Positions 1-9,419 are shown, counted from the stretch's first letter. The stretch is 64,000 nucleotides of DNA from Dyadobacter sp. CY326 (GCF_021390515.1 NZ_JAJUXI010000003.1:682001-746000); one strand, 5' to 3'. Notes: generated by a model from the letters alone, not told the origin. Numbers and translations: made by a program.

Positions 1-411
1 TTTTACTTTATCAAAATAAAACAAAGCCCTGAAAAAACGAGCCACGCCCAGATAATGGTTTTTGGCTGGCACAGTGCTCTTTTCAGCGTTCTCAATAAAA
101 TAGTTGATGTTCCGAAGTTCCGTCCAGGACCAGCCGCTGCTCGTAATCGGGCTTAGCGCATTTGGAGCCAGATAGTTATCCACTCCATTTCGCGCTACAA
201 GGTCCGAAATATCATCGTCCTGAAACACGCCTACATCCGTGCTGGGGAGCAAGTCGTAAAATGAATTGGCATACAAATCCAAACCACCTTCCGAACCAAA
301 AACGGCCTCATTGGTTGCAGTGTCGACAGGAACTTCGGTTAAATCGCAGGAGCTGGCGCTGCCTATCAGCAACAGGGCCAATGTATAGTTAAATATTTTT
401 GTCGTTTTCAT
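1..411 (-). CDS. SusD/RagB family nutrient-binding lipoprotein, N-terminal part
   Basis: Partial gene, read from an ATG at 411 and running off the left edge without a stop (about 137 residues visible). The product begins with a lipoprotein signal peptide ending in SASSC, with the lipidated cysteine at residue 22. It continues into the usual SusD N-terminus (DLTEVP, then YANSFYDLL and an ARFFRALFYF helix), which starts the TPR-like fold. SusD proteins sit on the cell surface as a lid on a SusC channel and bind glycans or other nutrients. Its start lies only 6 bases past the stop of the SusC gene, so the two form one operon. The substrate cannot be told from this part. Confidence 0.93.
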   Translation of the reverse strand, partial: MKTTKIFNYTLALLLIGSASSCDLTEVPVDTATNEAVFGSEGGLDLYANSFYDLLPSTDVGVFQDDDISDLVARNGVDNYLAPNALSPITSSGWSWTELRNINYFIENAEKSTVPAKNHYLGVARFFRALFYFDKVK

Positions 412-417
412 AATTGA

Positions 418-3400
418 TCAAAAGTTAAGTGTCAGACCCACTGATACGGCTTTCAACATGGGATAGTTATAGCCATCGCCGCTGGTGCCTCCGCTCAAAT
501 CACGGTCGGACCCGTAAATGCTGGTAACGTCCGTATCGCGTGTCCATTTGTACATAGGCGACCATGTCCAGATGTTTTCTGCGGATAAATAAACCCTCAA
601 ATTGCTGGCATGGATCTTGGAAACAATGCGCTCCGGAATGGTGTAACCCACTTGCAAGTTTCTCAACCGGATGTAAGCAGCATTCTGTAAATAACGGTCA
701 TTGGCAACCTGCAAAGCGCGACCGGCTCCCTGTGCTGTGTAACCCACAAGACGCGGCAGATAGGCATCGAAATTACCAAGCTCCTCACGGAACATGTTAT
801 CCTGCTGCCAGCGTGGATACGCGTTGTATGGACGGTTGTATTGTCCCCAGAAACGCGCTTCTGACGACGGATACCAGTCTTGTTTCAACACGCCCTGGAA
901 AAGTCCGGCAAGGAAAAACCCGTTCCAGTCACCCGAAAGGTTGACACCATATGTGTAACGCGGCTCGGAGTTTCCAATGATGGTTTTGTCGCCTGAGTTT
1001 CCTACGCGGTTGAGCCCCTGGTAGATCACATTGTCACCGTCCAGGTTTTTGAATTTAATGTCTCCTACGTAATTTTTTCTTGTGTTCGTATTGGGAATGT
1101 CACTCTGCGAAGGCGAATCCGCGATCTCCGATTGGGACCTGAAAAGCCCTTCGACGCGATAACCCCAGATCTCCCCTACTTGCTGGCCTTCGTAATAATC
1201 GGTCAGGTTTTTGTCGGGATTATTGTATTTGGTAATGATCGCTTTTGAATCTGCAAGAATAAGCCGCACGCTGTAATTGAATGGTTTTGAAGCCATTGTA
1301 AAATGATCCGCCCAGTTTACAGAAAGCTCCCAACCAGAGGTTTTCAGATCAGCATAATTGCCTTTTGGAACAGTTGTACCGAACACGGCTGGAACTGTCG
1401 GACCAACTGTGAACATATCCGATGTCCAGCGGCGATACATATCGCCTACAAATGTAAGGCGCTTGTTCAAACTGCTGAATTCCAGACCAATGTTCCCCGT
1501 TGTGGAAGTTTCCCAGGTAAGTCCGTCGGGAACAACATTCGGCTGGCGCGTGGCCTGCGGTCTGATTCCATTGATAACCCTTCCCGACTGTCCAATCGAG
1601 AACCTTTCGTTAAATGTATACGGATCAATATTTCCATTTCCGAGCGATCCGTAGGAAGCACGCAATTTCACATTAGAAAGCACTTTTGGACTCACTTTCC
1701 AAAAAGATTCCTCCGATACCCGCCACCCAGCCGAGACCGATGGGAAAAACGCCCACTGCTGATCGGTCGGGAATTTGGAAGAGCCGTCGTAACGTCCGTT
1801 CACTTCAAGCAAATAGCGTTCGCGGAAGTTATAGTTCACACGGAAAAAACCGCCCGCAATCGCCCATTTCTGATAACCACCATTGGTAACAATGCTTTGT
1901 CCCAATGCCAGGTTAATGTCGTTGGCATCGGAATAGACGATGCCATTGCGCTGGGCAGCAATGTTGTTGTACACAGATTGCTCGTAGTTGATCCCCGCCA
2001 GCAATGTGAAGTTATGCGATTCATTAATTGTTTTGGAATAATCAGCGTAGAAGTTGGTCGCCAGGTAATTGGTCGTTCTTTTTCTTTGCAAAATGTCATT
2101 TGTGTTGGTTCCCGTGTAACCGATCACGCCTTTTGAACGACTGTAAGGAACCTGAACGCGGTTTTGCTGGGTGCCGATATCTGTGCTCTGGAATGTCAGG
2201 TTGGCACGCACCGACAATGCATTATCGAAAAATTGTGCTTTCGCTGCAATCTGGTTTTTCAAAAACCGCTGCGTGTTGTCAATCCCACTTTTGGCAAGAT
2301 AATAATCCCCAACCGTGTAAGCTGCTGAGAAAGAAAGTGTTCCGTCCGGATTCAATAGCGGAGCCAGCGGGTGTCCTTCATCGGCAATGTTCCGGTAAAT
2401 TCCGCTGCCTTCTCCTACATTGAGTGGCTGATGATATTTCTGCGACGAATATTCTGTGTTGTTGTCAATGCGAAGCCACGGTGCAACCTGAATGCTTCCT
2501 TTTGCACGCAGGTTATACATCTGATAATCATCGCTGTTATAACGAAACAAACCGCTTTGGCCATTATAACGGCCGCTTAACAAGAATGTGGCCCTTTCGC
2601 TCCCGCCGGAAATGGACAGGTTGTGATCCTGGGCGCTGAAATTCTTCTTGTAAAGCTCTTTATACCAATCTGTGCTGTAATAATATTGATACTCGCCCGT
2701 GGTAGGATTCACTTCTACTCTCGGCAGAGACGGATCTTCATAACGTCTTTTGAGTTCGGCAAGATAGGCAGGTGAAAAGCTGATCGTTTTGTTGATCGCC
2801 GTGGGTGTGCTGCCATTGTCATTCCATCTCGACCACGCATCGCTGAACCCCTGAGCCCAGGGATAGGAATCGGTGATGTTATCAGGAACCTCAGTGGGTG
2901 CTTTGATAGAGTAATTGGCTGAATAAGAAACAGATACTTTGCCTTCAACCGGCATTTTGGTTGTAATCAGCACCACACCGAATGCAGCCCGCGCACCATA
3001 AATCGAGGCGGAAGCAGCGTCTTTCAGTACGGATATGCTTTCAATGTCGTTCGGGTTCAGCACGCGCGGATCACCTTCCACACCATCGATCAAAACCAAT
3101 GCACTTCCGCCTTGTCCAATCGAGGTCGTCCCACGAACATTGAAGCTTGGCGATTGTGTCGGTTTTCCGTCCAACATTCTGATATTGAGGTTAGGAACAG
3201 CCCCTACAAGCCCTTGGGCAATGTTGGGAATGGGACGGTTCTGAAATACCTCCGGCCCTATTTGGTCCACTGCGCCAGTCAGGTTCACTTTCTTCTGCGT
3301 TCCATATCCGACAACGACCACCTCGCTTAGGGCTTTTGCATCGGCAACCAACTGTAAATCAATGGTCGACTTAGTTCCAGCATTCACTTCCTGGCTGAGA

Positions 3401-3723
3401 TAACCCACGTAAGAAAACACCAAAACAGCCCCCTCGTCCGGAATTGTGAGCGTATAGTTTCCGTCTGCGTCTGTTACCGTGCCAGTCTGGCTTCCTTTGA
3501 TCACGACGTTGACACCAGGCAATCCCTCCGGAGAAGTTCCATCGGTCACTTTGCCAGTAACTTGGCGGTCTGCATTTGCCTTCGACGACATCATTGTCGC
3601 CTCCGTTTCGAATGAATTTTTGGCCCAACCGTTGCCGCCAATCAATAAGATCAACGCAAAGCAGGCGAGCGATTTTTTGAAGGTGTCCCCCGAAAAGGTC
3701 CACCGGTTCTTGCAGCTATGCAT
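418..3723 (-). CDS. SusC/RagA family TonB-linked outer membrane receptor
   Basis: Protein of 1101 residues, the usual SusC length. After a signal peptide (hydrophobic stretch near residues 18-32) comes a carboxypeptidase-regulatory-like domain (about 55-130, VTGKVTDGTSPEGLPGVNV). The TonB-dependent receptor plug follows, with the SusC signature VVVVGYGTQKK, then LIDGVEGDPR and VLKDAASASIYGARA, and then a long beta-barrel ending in the aromatic residue F (GLTLNF). It would import an oligomeric nutrient across the outer membrane with TonB energy, together with the SusD partner that follows after 6 bases. No SusR, hybrid two-component, or sigma/anti-sigma gene is adjacent, and no glycoside hydrolase is linked inside the window, so the substrate is unknown. 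Confidence 0.96.
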   Translation of the reverse strand: MHSCKNRWTFSGDTFKKSLACFALILLIGGNGWAKNSFETEATMMSSKANADRQVTGKVTDGTSPEGLPGVNVVIKGSQTGTVTDADGNYTLTIPDEGAVLVFSYVGYLSQEVNAGTKSTIDLQLVADAKALSEVVVVGYGTQKKVNLTGAVDQIGPEVFQNRPIPNIAQGLVGAVPNLNIRMLDGKPTQSPSFNVRGTTSIGQGGSALVLIDGVEGDPRVLNPNDIESISVLKDAASASIYGARAAFGVVLITTKMPVEGKVSVSYSANYSIKAPTEVPDNITDSYPWAQGFSDAWSRWNDNGSTPTAINKTISFSPAYLAELKRRYEDPSLPRVEVNPTTGEYQYYYSTDWYKELYKKNFSAQDHNLSISGGSERATFLLSGRYNGQSGLFRYNSDDYQMYNLRAKGSIQVAPWLRIDNNTEYSSQKYHQPLNVGEGSGIYRNIADEGHPLAPLLNPDGTLSFSAAYTVGDYYLAKSGIDNTQRFLKNQIAAKAQFFDNALSVRANLTFQSTDIGTQQNRVQVPYSRSKGVIGYTGTNTNDILQRKRTTNYLATNFYADYSKTINESHNFTLLAGINYEQSVYNNIAAQRNGIVYSDANDINLALGQSIVTNGGYQKWAIAGGFFRVNYNFRERYLLEVNGRYDGSSKFPTDQQWAFFPSVSAGWRVSEESFWKVSPKVLSNVKLRASYGSLGNGNIDPYTFNERFSIGQSGRVINGIRPQATRQPNVVPDGLTWETSTTGNIGLEFSSLNKRLTFVGDMYRRWTSDMFTVGPTVPAVFGTTVPKGNYADLKTSGWELSVNWADHFTMASKPFNYSVRLILADSKAIITKYNNPDKNLTDYYEGQQVGEIWGYRVEGLFRSQSEIADSPSQSDIPNTNTRKNYVGDIKFKNLDGDNVIYQGLNRVGNSGDKTIIGNSEPRYTYGVNLSGDWNGFFLAGLFQGVLKQDWYPSSEARFWGQYNRPYNAYPRWQQDNMFREELGNFDAYLPRLVGYTAQGAGRALQVANDRYLQNAAYIRLRNLQVGYTIPERIVSKIHASNLRVYLSAENIWTWSPMYKWTRDTDVTSIYGSDRDLSGGTSGDGYNYPMLKAVSVGLTLNF

Positions 3724-3773
3724 GGAGTAAATTTTGATAAATAGTAGATGGATGAATTAAAAAATGCGGTCAC

Positions 3774-3786
3774 TTTGCGCCGCAAA
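3774..3786. promoter_or_regulatory. Small dyad upstream of the SusC gene
   Basis: Perfect inverted repeat TTTGCG-C-CGCAAA, 51 bases upstream of the SusC start codon. It could be an operator in the SusC/SusD promoter region. The only evidence is symmetry and position. Confidence 0.3.
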
Positions 3787-3908
3787 ATTCAATAATTACC
3801 ATAACAACTACTTTAACAGAATAGCTATTTAACAATTTCATAATCCAAAAGGCGAGCGATAAATGGCCAAAATATTATGTCCGCTAATATATATACGTTT
3901 TTATATTT

Positions 3909-3928
3909 CCGTCGGTTTAAACCGACGG
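3909..3928. terminator. Perfect 20-bp palindrome downstream of the GT39-like gene
   Basis: CCGTCGGTTTAAACCGACGG is fully self-complementary and lies 62 bases past the stop of the minus-strand glycosyltransferase gene, in the gap before the SusC promoter. It would fold into a 10-bp hairpin in either transcript. No run of U follows on the minus strand, so it is a weak intrinsic terminator at best. A dispersed repeat is the alternative. Confidence 0.4.
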
Positions 3929-3990
3929 GTATGTTTTCATTGGCGGGTAAAATGAAATTTATGGGATGTTTTTATGGATGCGATTTTCCA

Positions 3991-5475
3991 TCATTTCTTA
4001 TGAATCGCGAGCGTTGCACTCAGCCCCAGGTCAATAATCTGATATGCATTGGTTCGCTTGATGGAATCGAGCATGCTATTGTCAAATTCTTCGAAAAAGA
4101 GATATTTTGTTTCCTTGGGATTGTAGGCGATGGATAAGCGGCTGTATCGCTGAAAAGTTGTGTGGATTTCGGGATAACTAGAGATTCTGTCTGGGAGATA
4201 AATCTTGGAATTAGGCGGCACGTGTTCGGAAAGCCTTTTTGAAATATCAAACATGCGATCCGTTTCGGGATATACAAGTCTGTAAGTCATCAGGCTCACC
4301 GCGATCATGGACAGGACCACAAATGAAAGGCGTGTTGCCGCAGAAAATTTTAATGTTATTGGCAAAAGCAGCTCGACCGTGCACGCTGCAAAAAACAGTC
4401 CGACAAACGGGAGAGCCGGCAACAAATAGTGATCACCCTGCTTTACACTGGCCAGCATGGGAAGAACAACCGAGGTCGTTAGCAAAAATGCCAAAAGACT
4501 TGCTTTTTTTGTCTGAGTAGTCATATTTGGTCCAACTTTTAAATAAAGATTTCCTGCAATAAGCCCCAGAAACAACATAATATGCGGAACGACATTGATG
4601 ATCAATAACCTTAGCAGGTGAAAATGTGCGGTCCAGTCATTGCCAACTTTCTCCCGTTTTTTGAGGAGCGCCGCCATGACTTGTCCTTCAAAATAATTGT
4701 TGAGAAAGTAATTGGCCGGCGGATATTGGAGAATCAGGAACATTGAAACAATAAAAGCTGCGGATACGATTAAAGTGCCGTAAACAGCAGTTTTGAAAAA
4801 GCTTTTTCCATAAACCAAGAAATAGATCGCGGGGAATGCAAGCGGGAAAATGCCAACAGGTCCTTTGGTCATGCACGCAAAAAAGATCATAATCCCGGCA
4901 AGCAGCCAGTAGCCGGGTCTGAATTTGTCACCCGATATCGCTATCAATTGCAAATAGCAGGAACATAGACAAAAGACAGCCATTGTGGTGTCCAATAAAT
5001 TATTCGGCACGCTCCACCACACAATTCTGAGTCCGTACCAGAGTAAAATCGGGAGCCATGCCTGATCTTTAATTTGACTGTTATGCTCGAACAACTTTTG
5101 CCAAATACTATAAATCAGCCACATGCTGGCAATCAATATGATGGCATTATAGACATTCTCAACGGCCGTTGTGTCGCCCATGATCCTGAACAATAGCGAT
5201 TCGAGTCCGAACATCCATGGCGGGTGTTCGCAGAAAAAGGAGCAGTGATTGAAAGGCAGCCAAAATGAATCGGCGAAATGCGGCTCCCAAAATGTGCCCT
5301 GCCCGAAAGCCATGTTTCTCGAGATGGCCGCATATGCCAGACCATCCATAAACAGCACATGATCGAGCGATCTCGGGATAAAAGTCATTCCTATAAAACA
5401 GACCGTTAACAGCCAACCTAAATTTTTAATGTTCTCCTTCGGCGAATGTAAAAAACGATCTTTCGTTGAGCTCAT
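3991..5475 (-). CDS. GT39/ArnT-like integral membrane glycosyltransferase
   Basis: Polytopic membrane protein of about 494 residues. The start chosen is the ATG at 5475; a longer reading from 5523 adds 16 residues with no membrane or signal character. It has about ten hydrophobic segments. The first periplasmic loop carries the GT-C features: an acidic residue after the first helix (MDGLAYAAISRNM, Asp44 and Arg53) and a His-Pro-Pro motif (EHPP, about 83-86). The family moves a sugar from a polyprenyl-phosphate donor to lipid A, protein or another acceptor on the periplasmic side. It is transcribed away from the GT2/UDP-galactopyranose mutase operon across a 444-base gap, and a shared role in surface glycan synthesis is inferred. 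The acceptor is unknown. Confidence 0.88.
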   Translation of the reverse strand: MSSTKDRFLHSPKENIKNLGWLLTVCFIGMTFIPRSLDHVLFMDGLAYAAISRNMAFGQGTFWEPHFADSFWLPFNHCSFFCEHPPWMFGLESLLFRIMGDTTAVENVYNAIILIASMWLIYSIWQKLFEHNSQIKDQAWLPILLWYGLRIVWWSVPNNLLDTTMAVFCLCSCYLQLIAISGDKFRPGYWLLAGIMIFFACMTKGPVGIFPLAFPAIYFLVYGKSFFKTAVYGTLIVSAAFIVSMFLILQYPPANYFLNNYFEGQVMAALLKKREKVGNDWTAHFHLLRLLIINVVPHIMLFLGLIAGNLYLKVGPNMTTQTKKASLLAFLLTTSVVLPMLASVKQGDHYLLPALPFVGLFFAACTVELLLPITLKFSAATRLSFVVLSMIAVSLMTYRLVYPETDRMFDISKRLSEHVPPNSKIYLPDRISSYPEIHTTFQRYSRLSIAYNPKETKYLFFEEFDNSMLDSIKRTNAYQIIDLGLSATLAIHKK

Positions 5476-5919
5476 ATTATAGGATAATTTCAATAAAATA
5501 ATATGACAATCAGTGCTTATCACATTGCTTTTATCTAGTTGAGTAAATTGTTCAATTTAGGTCATCACCCTCATTTAAAAGCCGGCAAGGCTGATTTTGT
5601 TCCAAACAATTTATTTAATGGTCAAGGAGCTGTTTCTAAATAAATAAACCTTTTCAAATCAACTTATTGGGCAAATCGATGATTTGGAAGATTGGATAGT
5701 TGATGCAAAAAAGAAAAACGCTAGCCGTAGAACCGGCGAAATGGTCCAAATTTTACCGTTAAATAAATATAATGTTGTCTGACCAACCATTGCAGCAATA
5801 ATCTGGATAGTCTCAATTTCCTCAAACTATATTGCGAGCGGCTATGCAATTTCCGCAAAGTTGCTTGCCACACTTTTACTTAACGTTTTTCGAGTTACGC
5901 ACCAAACAGGAACTTCTTA
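5476..5919. other. Gene-free divergent intergenic region
   Basis: 444 bases between two divergently transcribed glycosyltransferase genes, rich in A+T. No ORF with a plausible start and no RNA gene was recognised. It must hold both promoters, but I see no TAnnTTTG box close to either start. The one symmetric element I see is CAAATC-GAT-GATTTG at 5672-5686, a possible operator. Confidence 0.5.
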
Positions 5920-6684
5920 ATGAATTCTGCCTTAGACCCGCATGCCCCCAACCCAACACCACCTGAACTCGCTGTCGTAATCCCGATTTACAATGAGCAG
6001 GACGCTATTCAGAAGGTCATCCAGGAATGGATTCCCGAACTGGAAAAGTGGTGTCATAACTTTGTCATTCTGGCCATCGACGACGGCTCCCGCGACAATT
6101 CGCTGGCAATTTTACATCAGTTACAAGCGCAGTTCGGACAACGCCTGCTCGTCATAACCCGGCCGAATCGCGGCCATGGGCAAACCTGTCTGGAAGGATA
6201 TCACCGCGCGAGCAAGTTGGGCGCGCGCCTCGTTCTTCAAATTGATTCCGACTGGCAATGTGACCCGCGGTATTTTGCGGCTTTTTGGCAAGCCCGCAAC
6301 CAGGCGTTAATCATCTCGGGCATCAGAACGAGTCGCGATGATGGATGGAAACGCATTATCGTAACCAAAACACTGCGGTTAATGCTATTGCTGGCTTTTC
6401 AGGTAGACTGTCCGGATGCCAATGTTCCTTACCGATTGATGCAAACGGAGGTTATTCAAAGCATTATTCGTCAAATCCCTGGCGATTTTCACCTCGCCAA
6501 TGTTGCGCTCGCTGTCCTGCTGCGGCGAGACAAATCGGTCACGCACACATATGTTCCGATTGGTTTCAGGGAGCGATATGGCGGCGAGCCAAGTGTGAAA
6601 CTTCCGCTTTTTGGCAAGAAAGCCATCGAATTGTATCGCGATATTCAAGTAATGTTGACCAACCAGGCAAAAAGCATCCAATGA
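5920..6684 (+). CDS. Family 2 glycosyltransferase (DPM1-like)
   Basis: 254-residue soluble GT-A glycosyltransferase. Its nucleotide-sugar site is visible as VVIPIYNE (19-26), DDGS (54-57) and the metal-binding DxD as DSD at 109-111, followed by WQCDP. This pattern resembles polyprenyl-phosphate mannosyl/glucosyl transferases, which load a sugar onto a lipid carrier for later use by GT-C membrane enzymes. It has no membrane anchor. Its stop overlaps the start of the UDP-galactopyranose mutase gene by the tetranucleotide ATGA, so the genes are translationally coupled. A polyprenyl-phosphate sugar synthase feeding the GT-C-like protein encoded two genes downstream is an attractive inference, but the donor and acceptor are not proved by sequence. 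Confidence 0.92.
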   Translation: MNSALDPHAPNPTPPELAVVIPIYNEQDAIQKVIQEWIPELEKWCHNFVILAIDDGSRDNSLAILHQLQAQFGQRLLVITRPNRGHGQTCLEGYHRASKLGARLVLQIDSDWQCDPRYFAAFWQARNQALIISGIRTSRDDGWKRIIVTKTLRLMLLLAFQVDCPDANVPYRLMQTEVIQSIIRQIPGDFHLANVALAVLLRRDKSVTHTYVPIGFRERYGGEPSVKLPLFGKKAIELYRDIQVMLTNQAKSIQ

Positions 6685-7766
6685 AAGTTGACTATCTGAT
6701 CGTTGGCTCCGGGCTCACCGGATCAACCATAGCCCGGCATCTGGCCGACAACAACCGGGAAGTTATGGTTATTGACAGGCGTCCGCACGGTGGCGGCAAT
6801 GTGCATGACCAGCTACACCCGAGCGGCATACGTATGCACACATACGGACCCCATTATTTTCGAACCAATTCTGATGAACTTTGGACTTATGTAAACCGTT
6901 TCAGCTCATTTTACCGATTTGAAGCGCGGGTGAAATCGTGGGTGGACGACGCTTACGAGCAATGGCCCGTCGACGAAGCCTACATTCGAAAGTCCGTCGG
7001 TGTTCCCTGGAAACCGGGATATGAGGGTGTGCCGCGTAATTTTGAAGAAGCTTCGCTGGCCATGATGCCAAAGGCGATCTACGAAAAATTTGTGAAAGGA
7101 TATAGTGAAAAACAATGGGGCGTGGCCGCCAGCCAGTTATCGGCGGACCTGGCGAAGCGATTTGATGTCAGGTCGGACGATGATCCCCGGTTTAGCCGCC
7201 ACAAATATCAAGGCCTCCCAACCGATGGCTATGCAACCTGGATGGCCAATATGCTGGAAGGAATTCCGACGACATTGAATGTAGATTATCTGAAAAATCG
7301 CGAAGCATTTCAAGCAAGGCGTTTGCTCGTTTTTACTGGACCCATTGATGAGTTTTTCGGGTTTAGTTTGGGTAAGCTGCAATATCGCGGACAAGTGCGC
7401 TCCCATAAATATTTACCGAATGTGGATTATGCGCAGCCCTGGCCTCAGGTCAACAATCCACAATTGCATAACGGGCCTCATATCCGGACATTGGAATGGA
7501 AACACATGCTCCAACCACAAAATGCCAAACAAATTTCGGGCACGCTGCTCACCAGAGAAGAGACGATAACACCTAGATCGCCAGACCATTACGAATATCC
7601 TTTCCCTGACGCTGAGAACCGCGCTTTATTCAAAAAATACGCACAACTGGCCGAACAGGAGCCGAATACACTAATTTGCGGACGACTGGGCGAATATCGA
7701 TATTACGATATGGACCAGGCTATCAGCAGGGCAAGAATGCTCGCCGCGAAGATTCTTCAACAATGA
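6681..7766 (+). CDS. glf: UDP-galactopyranose mutase
   Basis: 361-residue flavoenzyme, close to the usual 360-390. It converts UDP-galactopyranose to UDP-galactofuranose, the donor for Galf in surface glycans. Sequence support: a FAD-binding GSGLTGS (9-15) with the downstream IDRR acidic end and GGN (a GGGN variant of the usual IGGN), then HTYGPHYFRTN, the family's KGYSEKQWG motif, the YQGLPTDGY segment, and VFTGPIDEFF in the C-terminal half. The start is fixed by the ATGA overlap with the upstream GT2 gene; an in-frame extension back to 6345 would lie wholly inside that gene. It also overlaps the next gene by ATGA. The presence of glf implies that a galactofuranose-containing polymer is made. 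Confidence 0.94.
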   Translation: MKVDYLIVGSGLTGSTIARHLADNNREVMVIDRRPHGGGNVHDQLHPSGIRMHTYGPHYFRTNSDELWTYVNRFSSFYRFEARVKSWVDDAYEQWPVDEAYIRKSVGVPWKPGYEGVPRNFEEASLAMMPKAIYEKFVKGYSEKQWGVAASQLSADLAKRFDVRSDDDPRFSRHKYQGLPTDGYATWMANMLEGIPTTLNVDYLKNREAFQARRLLVFTGPIDEFFGFSLGKLQYRGQVRSHKYLPNVDYAQPWPQVNNPQLHNGPHIRTLEWKHMLQPQNAKQISGTLLTREETITPRSPDHYEYPFPDAENRALFKKYAQLAEQEPNTLICGRLGEYRYYDMDQAISRARMLAAKILQQ

Positions 7767-9289
7767 AAAAGCGTTCAAATAATGTTTCCGGGCGGATTTT
7801 TTGCCTTTGTGTAATCGGTGGCTCTGTGCTGGCCGGCTTGTTGTTTCTAGCCATTCAGCTCAGGCTGATGGGCGTTCAGGTGCTTCGTGATTATGGCGAA
7901 GGGCATACACTTTGGATGTCGCAGCAAGTTACCAATCTGGCAATCTCCTACAAGCCACTCGATAGGCTGCCCTATGTCATTTTTCCATATCCGCCTTTGT
8001 ATCTGATCGTTTCCAAAATCGTCAGTTTTGGGACTGGTAGTCTACTGCTAGCGGGTCGCAGTGTGTCGCTGGTAAGCACATTCGGACTGGCGGCGGTTAT
8101 CGCAATGCTCATTTTCAGAAGCATTCCAAGTTCATTTCCAAGTCTTTGGCGTTTGGCAAGCGGTGCATTGGGCGCTGCTCTGGTGCTTTCGACCGGAAGT
8201 GTGATCGGATGGGCCAGTCTCATGCGTGTTGATATGCTGGGAATGCTGTTGATGTATGCCGGTCTCACTGTTTACATTCTTTCGGGCAAGCGGGAGCCGG
8301 GGCAGTATTTTGCTATGTTTCTGTTCGTCCTGGCTGCTTTTGCCAAACAAACCTTACTCAGTGCGCCTATTGCGTGCGCTGTTTTTGGTTTGTTTGCGTA
8401 TCCCAAAACGACCTTTCGCGTGTGTGTTTTTGCCCTGTTGCTTGGTTTGCTAGGACTTGCGGTTTGTTATTGGCTTACGGATGGAGGTTTTCTTAAAAAT
8501 ATTCTCAGTTACAATTTGAACCCATTTTCGTGGGAAGTCGTGGCGGAGCAGTTTTCCAGTCATTTGCGGTCAAATATGCTGCCAAAACTGCTGCTTTCGG
8601 CGGCAGCCATCATCACTTTTTGGAACGGAAAGCGCATTCGGCGCATTGGATTGAAGCGCTTTATCTTGCTGAAATCGAATGAGCCTTACGCGCGCACCAT
8701 CATCATTGGCAGCATCAATGCTTTGTTTGCTGGCTTACTGGCCATATCAATTGGGAAAATGGGGTCCATTTACAACTTCTTTCTGGCCTGGGATATTTCT
8801 CTGTGTTTGTTAGCGGTTCTTCTTTTGTTCCGTTTGCTGGCAACCCTGCGAACAAATCAAAGAGTGAAAATTTACCGATTGCTTCTTTTACCAGTGTTGT
8901 TCCTTCTCTTCATTCCAAGCCGTTGGGTTATTTCGCTTGTTACAGAAGACTTCTATGGTAAAATTCAGGAGGAAGCACAAATCATCCGCTTGATCCATGC
9001 AACGCCCGGGCCGATTTTGTCAGACAACATGCTGGTTATCACAAAAGCAGGCCGCAAGATCGAAGCTGAACCCGCGACGCTCAGCTTCTTGACATTGGCA
9101 GGCGGCTGGGATGAAAGTCCTTATTTACACCTTTTTGATCGGGGCTATTTCAGTCTGATCGTTACAACTCAGCTGCTTGGCTCGGCACGTTACAGTCCCG
9201 CAGTGGTGTCTTCAATTGAAAAAAATTACCGGCTGGAAGGGGAAATTGGCAGTTATCTCATTTACAGGCCGCGCGCTGCAACAAAATGA
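7763..9289 (+). CDS. GT-C-like polytopic membrane protein, probable glycosyltransferase
   Basis: 508 residues with about eleven hydrophobic segments. The start at 7763 is chosen because it overlaps the upstream stop in an ATGA; the longer reading from 7676 lies inside glf. After the first membrane helix comes RDYGEGHTLW (Asp43, Glu46), the position where GT-C enzymes carry their catalytic acidic residue, and then FPYPPLYL in the same loop. A roughly 80-residue soluble C-terminal tail follows the last helix. I infer a polyprenyl-phosphate-sugar-dependent glycosyltransferase working with the GT2 and Glf of the same operon. A function other than sugar transfer, for example an O-antigen polymerase-like role, cannot be excluded. 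Confidence 0.75.
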   Translation: MKKRSNNVSGRIFCLCVIGGSVLAGLLFLAIQLRLMGVQVLRDYGEGHTLWMSQQVTNLAISYKPLDRLPYVIFPYPPLYLIVSKIVSFGTGSLLLAGRSVSLVSTFGLAAVIAMLIFRSIPSSFPSLWRLASGALGAALVLSTGSVIGWASLMRVDMLGMLLMYAGLTVYILSGKREPGQYFAMFLFVLAAFAKQTLLSAPIACAVFGLFAYPKTTFRVCVFALLLGLLGLAVCYWLTDGGFLKNILSYNLNPFSWEVVAEQFSSHLRSNMLPKLLLSAAAIITFWNGKRIRRIGLKRFILLKSNEPYARTIIIGSINALFAGLLAISIGKMGSIYNFFLAWDISLCLLAVLLLFRLLATLRTNQRVKIYRLLLLPVLFLLFIPSRWVISLVTEDFYGKIQEEAQIIRLIHATPGPILSDNMLVITKAGRKIEAEPATLSFLTLAGGWDESPYLHLFDRGYFSLIVTTQLLGSARYSPAVVSSIEKNYRLEGEIGSYLIYRPRAATK

Positions 9290-9350
9290 ACAACAGGTGC
9301 TGGTTCGCGCCTGCGGCTTCCTTCTCAATCTTCATCCTGTTTAGCAAGCG

Positions 9351-9419
9351 GTATACAAAAGGATACTACTATCCTTTTGTATACTACTATCTTTTCTATA
9401 TCAGATATATTTAGTTTTG
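9351..9419 (+). promoter_or_regulatory. yceI promoter with a 34-bp inverted-repeat operator
   Basis: GTATACAAAAGGATA (9351-9365), four bases CTAC, and its exact complement (9370-9384) form a perfect 15-bp inverted repeat. A direct repeat is superposed: ATACTACTATCCTTTTGT at 9363 followed at 9381 by ATACTACTATCTTTTCTA. A perfect TAnnTTTG -7 box (TAGTTTTG) sits at 9412-9419. A dimeric repressor or activator site for the YceI gene is inferred. No U tract follows, and the upstream gene ends 61 bases earlier, so a terminator is less likely. Confidence 0.6.

Noticed and set aside
1303..2136. Plus-strand ORF of 277 codons inside susC
   Set aside because: Shadow of the SusC frame on the opposite strand; no domain and no promoter.
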